DNA of 10,486 nt from Cytophagales bacterium (lineage in GTDB: Bacteria; Bacteroidota; Bacteroidia; Cytophagales; Cyclobacteriaceae). A program made the translations under genes and the position numbers. Location of the stretch: assembly GCA_003541895.1 (NCBI GenBank), contig DPLR01000457.1, forward strand, positions 1 to 10,486. Direction: 5' to 3'. The notes under the pieces are model-generated. The model was not told the DNA's origin. It saw only the letters and a program-made list of their open reading frames with translations, and searched no databases. Below are positions 1-7,029 of this stretch, in pieces (position 1 is the first letter of the stretch; the number at the start of each line of letters is the position of its first letter).

Positions 1-50
1 CTGTACTATCATTTTATTAGTAATTAGTTAATAGTAATTTTTTTTATAGT

Positions 51-92
51 TCTGACATCTGACTTCATACCTCATAATTCAGACCTCAGTGA
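51..92. repeat. Degenerate 7-bp tandem array at the 3' end of trpA
   Basis: Six consecutive heptads read in exact register: TCTGACA, TCTGACT, TCATACC, TCATAAT, TCAGACC, TCAGTGA. Every unit begins with TC and most fit TCWKACY. The array spans the last codons and stop of trpA (minus strand) and continues into the AT-rich spacer beyond. The period is seen directly. Whether the array has a function, or is a decayed low-complexity tract of the kind scattered between genes in some Bacteroidota, is inference. Positions 1-50 are AT-rich, and no GC-rich terminator hairpin for the operon is visible there. Confidence 0.55.
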
Positions 93-851
93 ATGTATAA
101 ACCGTTTTATCTTATTCATTAAACTCCCTTTTTCTGATATTGCCTTTATGAAAGCGCTTCCAACAATTGCTCCGTTGCTGTATTTAGAGGCAGTTGAGAA
201 TGTTTCGTTATTCGAAATTCCAAAACCCAGAAAAATAGGGTTCTTCAAATTCAGCGAATTCAATTTTTTGAAATAGACAATCTGTTCATCAGTAAAATTT
301 CCTTTCGCTCCTGTCGTACTCGAAGCAGACACGGCATAAATAAATCCGCTGGAAACTGAATCAATCTTTTTTATTCTCTCTTCAGAAGTTGTTGGTGAAA
401 CCAGAAAAATATTCAGCAAGTTATTCGCTTCAAAAAACTTACCGTATTCATTTTCATATTCAAACATCGGCAAGTCAGGAAGAATTAATCCGTCTATACC
501 AACCTCAGAAGCATCCTTACAAAATTTTTCTAAGCCATATTGCATCACTGGATTTAAATAGCCCATGAGGATAATGGGAATGGTTACCTCTTGACGAATT
601 TCTTTTACTTGTTGCAAGAGTAATTTCAAATTCATCCCATTGTCGAGTGCTACCTTGTTGCTCTCTTGAATAACGGGCCCGTCAGCCACTGGGTCTGAAA
701 ATGGAATTCCAATTTCAATAATATCAGCTCCCGCACTCTGCAATTCTTTTGCAATAGCAATGGTGTCATTCAGTTTTGGGAAACCAGCTGTGTAAAAGAC
801 CGAGAGCAAATTATTTTTCTTTTGGTCAAAGAGTTGAGTGATTCGATTCAT
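72..851 (-). CDS. trpA: Tryptophan synthase alpha subunit
   Basis: Cleaves indole-3-glycerol phosphate to indole and glyceraldehyde 3-phosphate; the indole is channelled to TrpB in the cytoplasmic alpha2-beta2 complex. The 259-residue protein is of normal family length. It shows the signature EIGIPFSDPVADGP at residues 46-58, giving the catalytic pair Glu46 and Asp57 (Glu49 and Asp60 of the E. coli enzyme). The phosphate-binding end of the TIM barrel is visible in the GFGISN stretch and the later GAIVGSAFIKAI stretch. It is the last gene of the trp operon, starting 42 nt after the trpB stop. Its final codons (SLRSEL) and stop fall inside a heptameric repeat, so the extreme C-terminus may differ from relatives. 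The protein contains no tryptophan. Confidence 0.98.
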   Translation of the reverse strand: MNRITQLFDQKKNNLLSVFYTAGFPKLNDTIAIAKELQSAGADIIEIGIPFSDPVADGPVIQESNKVALDNGMNLKLLLQQVKEIRQEVTIPIILMGYLNPVMQYGLEKFCKDASEVGIDGLILPDLPMFEYENEYGKFFEANNLLNIFLVSPTTSEERIKKIDSVSSGFIYAVSASSTTGAKGNFTDEQIVYFKKLNSLNLKNPIFLGFGISNNETFSTASKYSNGAIVGSAFIKAISEKGSLMNKIKRFIHSLRSEL

Positions 852-861
852 CAGATATTAT

Positions 862-901
862 TTTTCAAATTTTCAAATTATCGCATTTCCAAATTAGTAC
901 T
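862..901. repeat. Degenerate 8-bp tandem array in the trpB-trpA gap
   Basis: Units in register are TTTTCAAA (862-869), TTTTCAAA (870-877), TTATCGCA (878-885), TTTCCAAA (886-893) and a poorly matching TTAGTACT that contains the trpB stop. Two units are identical, one differs by one base and the others have decayed. The array fills nearly the whole gap between trpB and trpA. On the transcribed strand it reads as repeated TTTGAAAA. I see no hairpin or promoter match in it that would imply separate expression of trpA. Confidence 0.5.
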
Positions 902-2075
902 TTCCCCAACGGATATACGTTTCCAAATCTTTGTCTCCCCTTCCCGATAAGTTGACCACAACAACATCGTCTTGCTCCAAATTCAGTTTCGCTAACGCTG
1001 CCACAGCGTGCGCACTTTCAATGGCAGGAATAATTCCCTCAAGCCTGCTTAATGCAATGCCTGACTCCATCGCCTCATCATCAGTTGCACTTACAAACTG
1101 AACTCGGCCTGTGTCGAACAAATGAGAGTGTAATGGACCAATACCGGGGTAATCCAATCCAGCAGAAATAGAATACGGTTCGATTACCTGACCATCTTCT
1201 GTTTGCATCAACAACGATTTACTTCCGTGAAGAATTCCAATTTTTCCGAGAGCCGTTGTTGCAGCAGACTCATTTGTATCAACGCCTTTTCCTGCGGCTT
1301 CAACACCCACCAAATTGACATGCTCATCATTTAAGAAATGATAGTATGCACCGGCCGCGTTGCTGCCACCACCCACACAAGCAATTACGTAATCAGGAAA
1401 AGGATTCCCCTGCTCACCGATCAATTGATTTTTTATTTCTTCGCTGATTACCGATTGAAATTTGGCTACCATATCCGGATATGGATGTGGTCCAACCACC
1501 GAACCTATGATGTAGTGCGTATCCGTAGGGTGATTTATCCAATGGCGCATTGCTTCGTTGGTAGCGTCTTTCAAAGTCATGTTGCCTGATGTAGCAGGTA
1601 TCACTTTCGTTCCAAGAATTCGCATGCGTTCAACATTTGGCCGTTGACGATCCATGTCGAGTTTGCCCATGTAAACAATACACTCCATGCCCATCAGTGC
1701 ACACACCGTAGCTGTTGCAACACCGTGCTGACCAGCACCTGTCTCTGCAATAATTTTTTGTTTACCTAATCGCTTCGCCAATAAGATTTGCCCAATGGTG
1801 TTATTGATTTTATGAGCACCGGTGTGGCAAAGGTCTTCGCGCTTTAAATAGATTTTTGCTTTATGCTTTTCTGACAATCGCTTAGCGAAATACAATGGGG
1901 TTGGCCTGCCGACATAATTTTTTAGCAAGTAATCAAATTCCTTCTTGAACTCAGGCGATTCAATGATCGATAAATAATTCATGCGAAGCTCCTCTACGTT
2001 GGGATACAACATTTCTGGAATGAACGCTCCTCCAAACTTTCCGTAGTAGCCGTTCGCGTCAACTTGGTATTTCAT
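894..2075 (-). CDS. trpB: Tryptophan synthase beta subunit
   Basis: PLP enzyme that condenses indole with L-serine to make L-tryptophan, working with TrpA. Its 393 residues match the usual TrpB1 length. The PLP Schiff-base lysine is Lys89 in [10 protein letters not shown], the catalytic glutamate is Glu111 in ETGAGQHG, and the phosphate-binding loop GGGSNA lies at 235-240; these correspond to Lys87, Glu109 and the 232-236 loop in E. coli. The N-terminal [13 protein letters not shown] motif is typical of TrpB1 rather than TrpB2. It starts 11 nt after the trpF stop, so it is transcribed with the rest of the operon. The only tryptophans are one in the HWINHP stretch and one near the C-terminus. 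Confidence 0.99.
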   Translation of the reverse strand: MKYQVDANGYYGKFGGAFIPEMLYPNVEELRMNYLSIIESPEFKKEFDYLLKNYVGRPTPLYFAKRLSEKHKAKIYLKREDLCHTGAHKINNTIGQILLAKRLGKQKIIAETGAGQHGVATATVCALMGMECIVYMGKLDMDRQRPNVERMRILGTKVIPATSGNMTLKDATNEAMRHWINHPTDTHYIIGSVVGPHPYPDMVAKFQSVISEEIKNQLIGEQGNPFPDYVIACVGGGSNAAGAYYHFLNDEHVNLVGVEAAGKGVDTNESAATTALGKIGILHGSKSLLMQTEDGQVIEPYSISAGLDYPGIGPLHSHLFDTGRVQFVSATDDEAMESGIALSRLEGIIPAIESAHAVAALAKLNLEQDDVVVVNLSGRGDKDLETYIRWGKY

Positions 2076-2086
2076 AAAAAGAAATT

Positions 2087-2719
2087 TTATAATTCATTCA
2101 ACATAATCTCTTGAACCGATTTTATTGCATCAGCATTTTTCAATCCTGAGGCAAGTTCAACACCGCTATTCATATCCAATGCAAAGAGCATGGGGTGATT
2201 TAATTTTTTTACAGACAAAATATTTTCGAGCGACAATCCGCCACTCAGAAAAAAAGGAATATTGCCCTTGTATTCCTTAAGGATATTCCATTCGAACGTT
2301 TTACCACTTCCTCCATATACTTCACTTTTTGTGTCAAATAAAAAATAATCAGCACATGAGGAAAATTGAGAAGTCAACTCAAAACCAAATCGGTCATCAA
2401 CTCTGAACACTTTTATCACTTTTACTTTGTCACGGATAGCCAAGCACATAGCTGGGTTTTCATCGCCATGCAATTGAACATAATCTAATTGATGAACAAT
2501 AACCTTATCAAAAATGTTTTCCAAACTCTCATTGACGAAAACCCCTACCCGCTTTACATTTTCAGGAAATGCTTTTGGGATTGAAAATTCATTGCCGACA
2601 AAACGCTTCGATCTCTCAAAGAAAATAAAACCCATGAAGTCGGGATTTAAAGATGCGATCTCACGGATATTTTCCGGGTCACGCATTCCGCAAATCTTCA
2701 ACTTCAATTTACTTTTCAC
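2087..2719 (-). CDS. trpF: Phosphoribosylanthranilate isomerase
   Basis: Catalyses the Amadori rearrangement of N-(5-phosphoribosyl)anthranilate to CdRP, the third pathway step. This is a 210-residue stand-alone TIM barrel. The general base Cys10 lies in KICGMRD and the general acid Asp129 in [14 protein letters not shown], which also carries the conserved glycine-rich phosphate loop; FFLSGGL is the next phosphate-binding element. The start is a GTG whose last bases overlap the trpC stop (GTGA, 2716-2719). No in-frame ATG precedes the KICGM motif, so the GTG start is the only sensible choice. The 4-nt overlap suggests translational coupling to trpC. The gene is separate from trpC, unlike the fused enzyme of enterobacteria. 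Confidence 0.97.
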   Translation of the reverse strand: MKSKLKLKICGMRDPENIREIASLNPDFMGFIFFERSKRFVGNEFSIPKAFPENVKRVGVFVNESLENIFDKVIVHQLDYVQLHGDENPAMCLAIRDKVKVIKVFRVDDRFGFELTSQFSSCADYFLFDTKSEVYGGSGKTFEWNILKEYKGNIPFFLSGGLSLENILSVKKLNHPMLFALDMNSGVELASGLKNADAIKSVQEIMLNEL

Positions 2720-3513
2720 TTCATCATCGATTTAAGAGCACGAATAAATTCATGGGCTGCCATTTCCGGTTGGGTGTTTTTCATAAAATTCTCGCCCATC
2801 AAGAAACCTTGATATCCAAACTTCCTTAACTCTATAATTGTGGCAGGATCACTAATTCCACTCTCAGATACCTTCACAACTTGATTGGGTATAAATTCTG
2901 CCAATTTCTTGGAGATGTCAAGGCTTACTTCAAACGTTTTTAAGTTACGATTGTTCACACCAATTAAATCAACATTGGCGTTCAAATTCGAATTCAATTC
3001 TTCAATTGAGTGAACCTCAAGCAACACTTCCATTGCTAAAGAGTGAGCAAAGTCGGCCAGAGATTTTAACTGCTTTGAATCAAGACATGCCGCGATTAAC
3101 AAAATCACATCTGCACCGATGGAACGAGCTTCCACAATTTGATATTCGTCAATTATAAAATCCTTCCGTAAAATCGGGCAATTGTTTACCAACCGCGCTT
3201 TGATCAAATCAGTACTGCTACCTCCAAAAAAATTAGAATCCGTTAACACCGACAAGCCAGCTGCACCCGCATCGACATAACCTTTTGTGATTTTCTCGAC
3301 ATCGGCATTTGAATTGATCACTCCTTTAGAGGGCGACTGACGTTTAAACTCAGCGATTATTCCCGAGCTTCCGTTTCTACTCAATGATTCTTTTAGTGAT
3401 TTTGTTTGTCGGTTGAACGAGTCAGTTTGCTCGAGTTGCTTTATTGAAGCTAACTTTTTTCTTTCCGAAACTTCAATGCGCTTGTGATCAATTATTTTAT
3501 CAAGTATGTTCAT
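2716..3513 (-). CDS. trpC: Indole-3-glycerol phosphate synthase
   Basis: Closes the indole ring by decarboxylating CdRP to indole-3-glycerol phosphate. I place the start at the ATG at 3513 (MNILDKIIDHKR), giving 265 residues, normal for a monofunctional TrpC. The reading frame stays open up to 3603, but that extension lies within the 3' end of trpD and has no TrpC-like sequence. Active-site residues are Glu55 and Lys57 (IIAEFKRQSPSKG), Lys117 (LRKDF), Glu166 (LLEVH), Asn187 (GVNNRNL) and Glu217/Ser218 (VSESGI). It begins 19 nt after the trpD stop and ends in a 4-nt overlap with trpF. It contains no tryptophan. Confidence 0.97.
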   Translation of the reverse strand: MNILDKIIDHKRIEVSERKKLASIKQLEQTDSFNRQTKSLKESLSRNGSSGIIAEFKRQSPSKGVINSNADVEKITKGYVDAGAAGLSVLTDSNFFGGSSTDLIKARLVNNCPILRKDFIIDEYQIVEARSIGADVILLIAACLDSKQLKSLADFAHSLAMEVLLEVHSIEELNSNLNANVDLIGVNNRNLKTFEVSLDISKKLAEFIPNQVVKVSESGISDPATIIELRKFGYQGFLMGENFMKNTQPEMAAHEFIRALKSMMK

Positions 3514-3532
3514 GTAAAAGTGAATTGATCTT

Positions 3533-4519
3533 TTAGTTATTGAGTAAATTCTTAAAGGCACGTAAAGCCTTCCCCGATTCAAGCGCTTCTTTTGCCTTGT
3601 CAAGTGCGGCCATCAATCCTGCGCTTTGATCAGCAGCATACAGGGCCATGCCTGCATTTGCAATCACAACACTTTTCTGCGCTGGCGTACCATTTCCTTC
3701 GAGCACACTCATAAATATTTTTGCAGACTCTTCCATGGTATTCCCTCCCGCCAAATCACTTGATGTCAACTTACTAAAATTAAGATCTGCCGGCTCTAGC
3801 ATAGCTTCACCGCCATTGAAAAAATATTTGAATCCGCTGGTCAAAGAAATTTCATCATAGCCATCAAGCGAATGAAGAATCAAATAATTTTTGTTGGTCT
3901 CCTGGTACAAGTACCCATATTGCCGAGCCAGTTCCAAACTAAAAACACCCACCAACTGCCGTGTTGGGAAAGCCGGGTTTACCATTGGGCCAAGCATATT
4001 GAAAAACGTCTTTACACCGAGCTCCTTTCTGATGGGCGCCACATTTTTCATGGCCGGATGAAAGAGCGGAGCATGCATGAAACAAATGTTTGCACGCTCT
4101 AAACTTCGCTTCAACTCATCGTGATTGTTAGTGAACTTATAACCAAAATATTCAAGAATGTTGGATGAACCAGAAAGCGATGACACACCGTAGTTTCCGT
4201 GCTTCGCCACGGGTTGCCCAGCAGCTGCGACCACAAAAGACGACAGTGTAGAGATATTGAATGTATTCTTGGCATCGCCACCAGTGCCGCAAAGATCCAT
4301 AACGGGTTGCTCAAATCGTACGGCAATACAAAGTTCAAGCATCGCATCGCGGAAGCCGGCCAATTCATCCACAGTAATTCCGCGCATCATGTACACTGTC
4401 ATGAATGCCGAAGTCTGACTTGGATTGTATTTTCCTGAGGCCAAATCAATGAGCACGCTTCTCGCAGTCTCTTTCGTTAGCGACCGCTGATCGATCAATT
4501 CCGATAGAATATTTTTCAT
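3533..4519 (-). CDS. trpD: Anthranilate phosphoribosyltransferase
   Basis: Transfers the phosphoribosyl group of PRPP to anthranilate, the second pathway step. The 328-residue protein has a helical N-terminal domain followed by the nucleoside-phosphorylase-like alpha/beta domain. The PRPP-binding loop CGTGGDAKNTFNIST starts at residue 77, and KHGNYGVSSLSGSSN at 106-120 is the second signature. The usual KHGNRG/KHGNRA reads KHGNYG here, a substitution I believe is common in this phylum. The MKNVAPIRKELGVKTFFN stretch supplies anthranilate-site residues. It starts 12 nt after the trpG stop. It is not fused to the glutaminase domain, and it contains no tryptophan. Confidence 0.98.
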   Translation of the reverse strand: MKNILSELIDQRSLTKETARSVLIDLASGKYNPSQTSAFMTVYMMRGITVDELAGFRDAMLELCIAVRFEQPVMDLCGTGGDAKNTFNISTLSSFVVAAAGQPVAKHGNYGVSSLSGSSNILEYFGYKFTNNHDELKRSLERANICFMHAPLFHPAMKNVAPIRKELGVKTFFNMLGPMVNPAFPTRQLVGVFSLELARQYGYLYQETNKNYLILHSLDGYDEISLTSGFKYFFNGGEAMLEPADLNFSKLTSSDLAGGNTMEESAKIFMSVLEGNGTPAQKSVVIANAGMALYAADQSAGLMAALDKAKEALESGKALRAFKNLLNN

Positions 4520-4531
4520 ACCCAGTTCAAT

Positions 4532-5098
4532 TTAATTATTTAACCAATTCTGAATCATCTTGGGGCCTTCAGGTGTCATCACCGACTCTGGATGAAACTG
4601 TAAACCTTTTACATCATATTTTACATGGCGCAAACCCATAATCAATCCATCGTTATTAGTCGCGGTAACTTTCAGCTCTCGGGTCAACGAATTCACTTTT
4701 ACAGCCCACGAGTGATAATGCGTACACTGAAATGAGGAAGGAATATTTTTAAAAAGTACTTCTTCCGAATCTGTTACCGTAGCAGTCGAAGTCACGCCAT
4801 GAAGAACATCGGGTATGTTGTACAACTGTGCACCGAAAACTTCAGCTATACCTTGATGCCCAAGGCAAATTCCTAAAATACTTTTTGAAGATGCATAGGT
4901 TTTAATCAACGCTTTCATGATACCGGCTTCATCGGGAATTCCAGGACCTGGCGAAAGTAAAATTTTATCATAGCGATTTACATCTTCAATTAAAATCTTG
5001 TCATTTCTATAAACATCGGGTTGATGACCCAGTGCGCGAATGATGTGAACCAAATTGTAAGTGAAGGAATCGTAATTATCGAGGACTAATATTTTCAT
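4532..5098 (-). CDS. trpG: Anthranilate synthase glutamine amidotransferase component
   Basis: Class I (triad) glutamine amidotransferase that hydrolyses glutamine and passes ammonia to TrpE. At 188 residues it is the usual size for a stand-alone TrpG/PabA. The nucleophile Cys78 is in GICLGHQG, and the His169/Glu171 pair is in QFHPES. The oxyanion motif SPGPGIPDE (residues 49-57) and the THYHSW motif near 126-131 are intact. It lies 30 nt downstream of the trpE stop. No separate pabB is in view, so it cannot be judged whether this subunit also serves folate synthesis, as happens in bacteria with a single trpG/pabA. Confidence 0.96.
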   Translation of the reverse strand: MKILVLDNYDSFTYNLVHIIRALGHQPDVYRNDKILIEDVNRYDKILLSPGPGIPDEAGIMKALIKTYASSKSILGICLGHQGIAEVFGAQLYNIPDVLHGVTSTATVTDSEEVLFKNIPSSFQCTHYHSWAVKVNSLTRELKVTATNNDGLIMGLRHVKYDVKGLQFHPESVMTPEGPKMIQNWLNN

Positions 5099-5128
5099 GG
5101 TCGGTAAATAGAATTAGTATTACATTTT

Positions 5129-6526
5129 TCAAATCGTCTCTGCCATCTTAACCGCTTTTCGCAGCGCTTCAAGTTTGTTGTTTACTTCTTGAAGTTCTTT
5201 CACTTTATCCGACTTCGAAACGATTCCTGCGCCTGCCTGATAAATCAATTGGTTATTCTTACTCAAAAAAGTCCGAATCATAATGGCTTTATTCAAAGAG
5301 CCATCAAAACCAATAACGCCAATTGCTCCACCGTAAAAACTTCGGTTTACATTTTCATATTGATTGATCAAATTCATGGCCATCACTTTGGGCGCACCCG
5401 AAAGTGTGCCTGCGGGAAAGGTGTCAGCAAACATTTGAACTGTTGATGACTTATCACTCAATCGTCCTGAAACTTTTGAAACCAAATGGATGACATGTGA
5501 ATAATATTGGATCTCTTTAAACACTTCTACTTTCACATCGTGTGCGTTTCTACTCATGTCATTTCGGGCTAAATCAACCAACATCACGTGCTCCGCATTT
5601 TCCTTTTCATCGGCACTGAGTTGAGAGGCAATTTTAGCATCCTCCTGATCATTGCCCGTTCTGCGGAAGGTGCCGGCAATCGGATAAATGAATGCTTGAC
5701 TGTTTTTTATTTGCAATTGAGCTTCAGGTGATGAACCGAATAATTTGAAACTCCCGAAATCAAAATAGAATAAATAAGGTGAGGGATTGATTGACCTCAA
5801 CGCGCGATAGACATTGAACTCATCGCCCTTGAATGTGTTCACAAATCTTCGCGACAACACAATCTGAAAAACATCGCCTCTAAAACAATGTTGTTTACCT
5901 TTCTCCACCATCTCCATAAACTCCTGGTCCGTAACATTCGAAGTTTCGTTTCCTTCCAATTTAAATTGGAAAGTTGAAAAGCGATTGCCGAAGATCAATT
6001 GCTCAATTCGGTCCAAGCCAGACTCCGCTTGATCACCATAATAAAATTCATGCAAGCGAAGTTCATTGAAGAAGTGATCGACCACAATCACATAGCGAAA
6101 TAATTTATAGATCATGTCAGGGATACCCTCTTTCGAAGAAGTGATCGTGACATCTTCAAAGTAACGAACGGCATCATAGGTAGTATAACCGAAAAGACCA
6201 AACGCCTCAGTGTTACTTTCATTCTTCTCAAACTCAAAGGAGTTTTTGAATTGCCCTAAAACTTCGGCTAGTTTTAAATCTTTGGTCAAGGGGTCTTCTT
6301 TCTTGATTCCGTCAGGGAAAATTTCGGTCACCATTCCGTTTTGCACAGTGAAAGATGCTATTGGCGAGCAACAGATCAGCGACAGACTGTTTTCTCTCGC
6401 ATGGTAATCCGAGCTTTCAAGGAGAATGCTACCGGCAAAAACATCGCGAAGCTTTAAATAAATATTGACTGGCGTAAGTGTGTCGGCCAGTAATTTCTTG
6501 TAGTTGGTACGAAGTTTATATTTCAT
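5129..6526 (-). CDS. trpE: Anthranilate synthase component I
   Basis: Converts chorismate to anthranilate with ammonia from TrpG; first committed step of the pathway. The 465 residues fit the family. The N-terminal part carries LLESSD (residues 35-40) and the central part NPSPY (247-251), the two elements that form the tryptophan feedback site in characterised TrpE, so allosteric inhibition is likely retained. The chorismate-binding domain shows IAGTFRR (283-289), DEKENAEHVMLVDLARND (306-323) and GTLSGAPK (373-380). The protein has no tryptophan, so its synthesis does not depend on the end product. The ATG lies 17 nt after the terminator T-tract with no Shine-Dalgarno sequence, as is usual in Bacteroidota. 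Transcription into the gene is probably controlled by the attenuator directly upstream. Confidence 0.98.
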   Translation of the reverse strand: MKYKLRTNYKKLLADTLTPVNIYLKLRDVFAGSILLESSDYHARENSLSLICCSPIASFTVQNGMVTEIFPDGIKKEDPLTKDLKLAEVLGQFKNSFEFEKNESNTEAFGLFGYTTYDAVRYFEDVTITSSKEGIPDMIYKLFRYVIVVDHFFNELRLHEFYYGDQAESGLDRIEQLIFGNRFSTFQFKLEGNETSNVTDQEFMEMVEKGKQHCFRGDVFQIVLSRRFVNTFKGDEFNVYRALRSINPSPYLFYFDFGSFKLFGSSPEAQLQIKNSQAFIYPIAGTFRRTGNDQEDAKIASQLSADEKENAEHVMLVDLARNDMSRNAHDVKVEVFKEIQYYSHVIHLVSKVSGRLSDKSSTVQMFADTFPAGTLSGAPKVMAMNLINQYENVNRSFYGGAIGVIGFDGSLNKAIMIRTFLSKNNQLIYQAGAGIVSKSDKVKELQEVNNKLEALRKAVKMAETI

Positions 6527-6543
6527 AATACGATGGTTAAAAC

Positions 6544-6576
6544 AAAAAAGCCCGCTCGATGAATCGGGCGGGCTTT
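6544..6576 (-). terminator. Intrinsic terminator of the trp attenuator
   Basis: On the minus strand AAAGCCCGC (6576-6568) pairs perfectly with GCGGGCTTT (6555-6547). An inner CGA/TCG pairing extends the stem past one C/A mismatch and closes a TTCA loop. Six T residues follow (6549-6544). GC-rich stem plus T-tract is a canonical Rho-independent terminator, facing trpE and ending 17 nt before its ATG. The position, between the Trp-rich leader peptide and trpE, makes it the terminator arm of an attenuator. It would also end transcripts coming from the THX gene. Confidence 0.88.
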
Positions 6577-6599
6577 CTTTATAAGTTTATGCTTTTCAA

Positions 6600-6671
6600 C
6601 TAAGCAATAGCACGACACCGATCAATTTTAGATCTGTGCCACCACCATGCTTGAGTTGTTATTCTTTTCAT
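6600..6671 (-). CDS. trpL: trp operon leader peptide (WWW)
   Basis: A 23-codon reading frame, ATG at 6671 to TAG at 6600, beginning MKRITTQAWWWHR and ending CRAIA. Three consecutive TGG codons lie at 6647-6639. Three tryptophans in 23 residues contrast with none in TrpE, TrpD, TrpC and TrpA together, so this is very unlikely to be chance. The peptide itself probably has no function; its translation senses charged tRNA-Trp. The start lies 3 nt after the TAG of the THX gene, which could allow reinitiation by the same ribosome, and no Shine-Dalgarno sequence is needed to explain the start. The stop lies about 23 nt before the terminator stem, beyond arm 2 of the regulatory hairpin, as attenuation requires. 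Confidence 0.88.
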   Translation of the reverse strand: MKRITTQAWWWHRSKIDRCRAIA

Positions 6672-6674
6672 TAC

Positions 6675-6854
6675 CTATTCTTCTTTTTTCTTAGCTGCTT
6701 TACGGGCCTTTGGCTTTTCGTCTCCTTTTGCTTTCGCTGATGATTTACTTGCCGTTCTTTTCAACCTTGCCTTTATCTTCTTACGGTTACGAGTGTTACC
6801 ATAAGAACCTTTAGTGCGTTTTCCCTTTGTTGATTTTTTATCTCCGCGTCCCAT
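6675..6854 (-). CDS. thx: 30S ribosomal protein THX family
   Basis: A 59-residue, extremely basic protein beginning MGRGDKKSTKGKRTKGSYGN. The pattern MGxGDKKxxKGKRxxGSYGxxR is the signature of the small-subunit protein THX (bS31), first known from Thermus, where a short peptide sits in the head of the 30S subunit. Bacteroidota versions carry a Lys/Ala-rich tail such as the one here (residues 36-59). The start is the ATG at 6854; the stop is TAG at 6677-6675. It is followed 3 nt later by the trp leader peptide and is the first coding sequence of the apparent transcript. The only terminator between it and trpE is the attenuator, so its transcript should either end there or continue through the trp genes. 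Confidence 0.9.
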   Translation of the reverse strand: MGRGDKKSTKGKRTKGSYGNTRNRKKIKARLKRTASKSSAKAKGDEKPKARKAAKKKEE

Positions 6855-6903
6855 TTATGATTTAGAATTTATGCCGCAAGTATAAGGATGATTTTTGGAG
6901 TTA

Positions 6904-6934
6904 CAAAAATAGACAACAATTTTTTTTGACTAAC
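6904..6934 (-). promoter_or_regulatory. Candidate Bacteroidota promoter for THX and the trp operon
   Basis: The minus strand reads TATTTTTG (6911-6904), an exact match to the Bacteroidota -7 consensus TAnnTTTG. A degenerate -33 element, GTTAG (6934-6930, consensus TTTG/TTG), lies 18 nt upstream. Transcription would start near 6897, leaving a leader of about 43 nt before the THX ATG. I saw no comparable -7 match inside the THX gene that would give trp its own promoter. The -33 half is weak and the region is AT-rich, so a chance match is possible. Confidence 0.45.
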
Positions 6935-7029
6935 GTGCATTTGTCCTGTTCAAAATCCGTGACCGCAGAACAATTTTGATGCTATGAAAATATTTAAGAG
7001 AATTGTGCCTAGTATCAATTCAAAAATTG

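Larger units (their letters stand above)
6544..6671 (-). promoter_or_regulatory. Trp operon leader with mutually exclusive RNA structures
   Basis: Three elements follow in order. Hairpin 1:2 pairs GGCACAGATC (6640-6631) with GATCGGTGTC (6623-6614) across a 7-nt loop, with one A/G mismatch and one G-U pair; its 5' arm begins in the third Trp codon. Hairpin 3:4 is the terminator at 6576-6547. The 3' arm of 1:2 can instead pair with the terminator's 5' arm: GATCGG (6623-6618) with CCGATT (6567-6562). A ribosome stalled on the Trp codons would mask arm 1, free arm 2 to open the terminator and allow trp transcription. A ribosome reaching the leader stop at 6602 would cover arm 2 and permit termination. 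Pairings are read from the sequence; the mechanism is inferred by analogy with enterobacterial trp attenuation. Confidence 0.82.

Noticed and set aside
1..50. Possible operon terminator after trpA (TACTAT at 4-9 with ATAGTA at 31-36)
   Set aside because: The only pairing seen is short and AT-rich with a long loop, and no T-tract is placed correctly after it on the minus strand.
1338..1589. Open frames opposite trpB, trpD, trpE and the MFS gene
   Set aside because: They lie wholly within genes with clear family motifs on the other strand or frame, and none shows a recognisable domain or a plausible start context.
3514..3603. Upstream extension of the trpC reading frame by 30 codons
   Set aside because: It lies mainly inside the trpD 3' end, is rich in Arg/Lys without TrpC similarity, and the ATG at 3513 gives the normal family start.
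6544..6576. Hairpin interpreted only as the THX gene terminator, with trp expressed independently
   Set aside because: The Trp-rich leader frame, the alternative pairing with its arm, and the 17-nt distance to trpE fit an attenuator better. The simple terminator role is still included as part of the model.
6984..7029. Earlier starts for the BNR gene (ATG at 6984, TTG at 7003)
   Set aside because: The 6984 ATG is in a different frame. The 7003 TTG merely places nine residues before a well-formed signal peptide that begins at the 7030 ATG.
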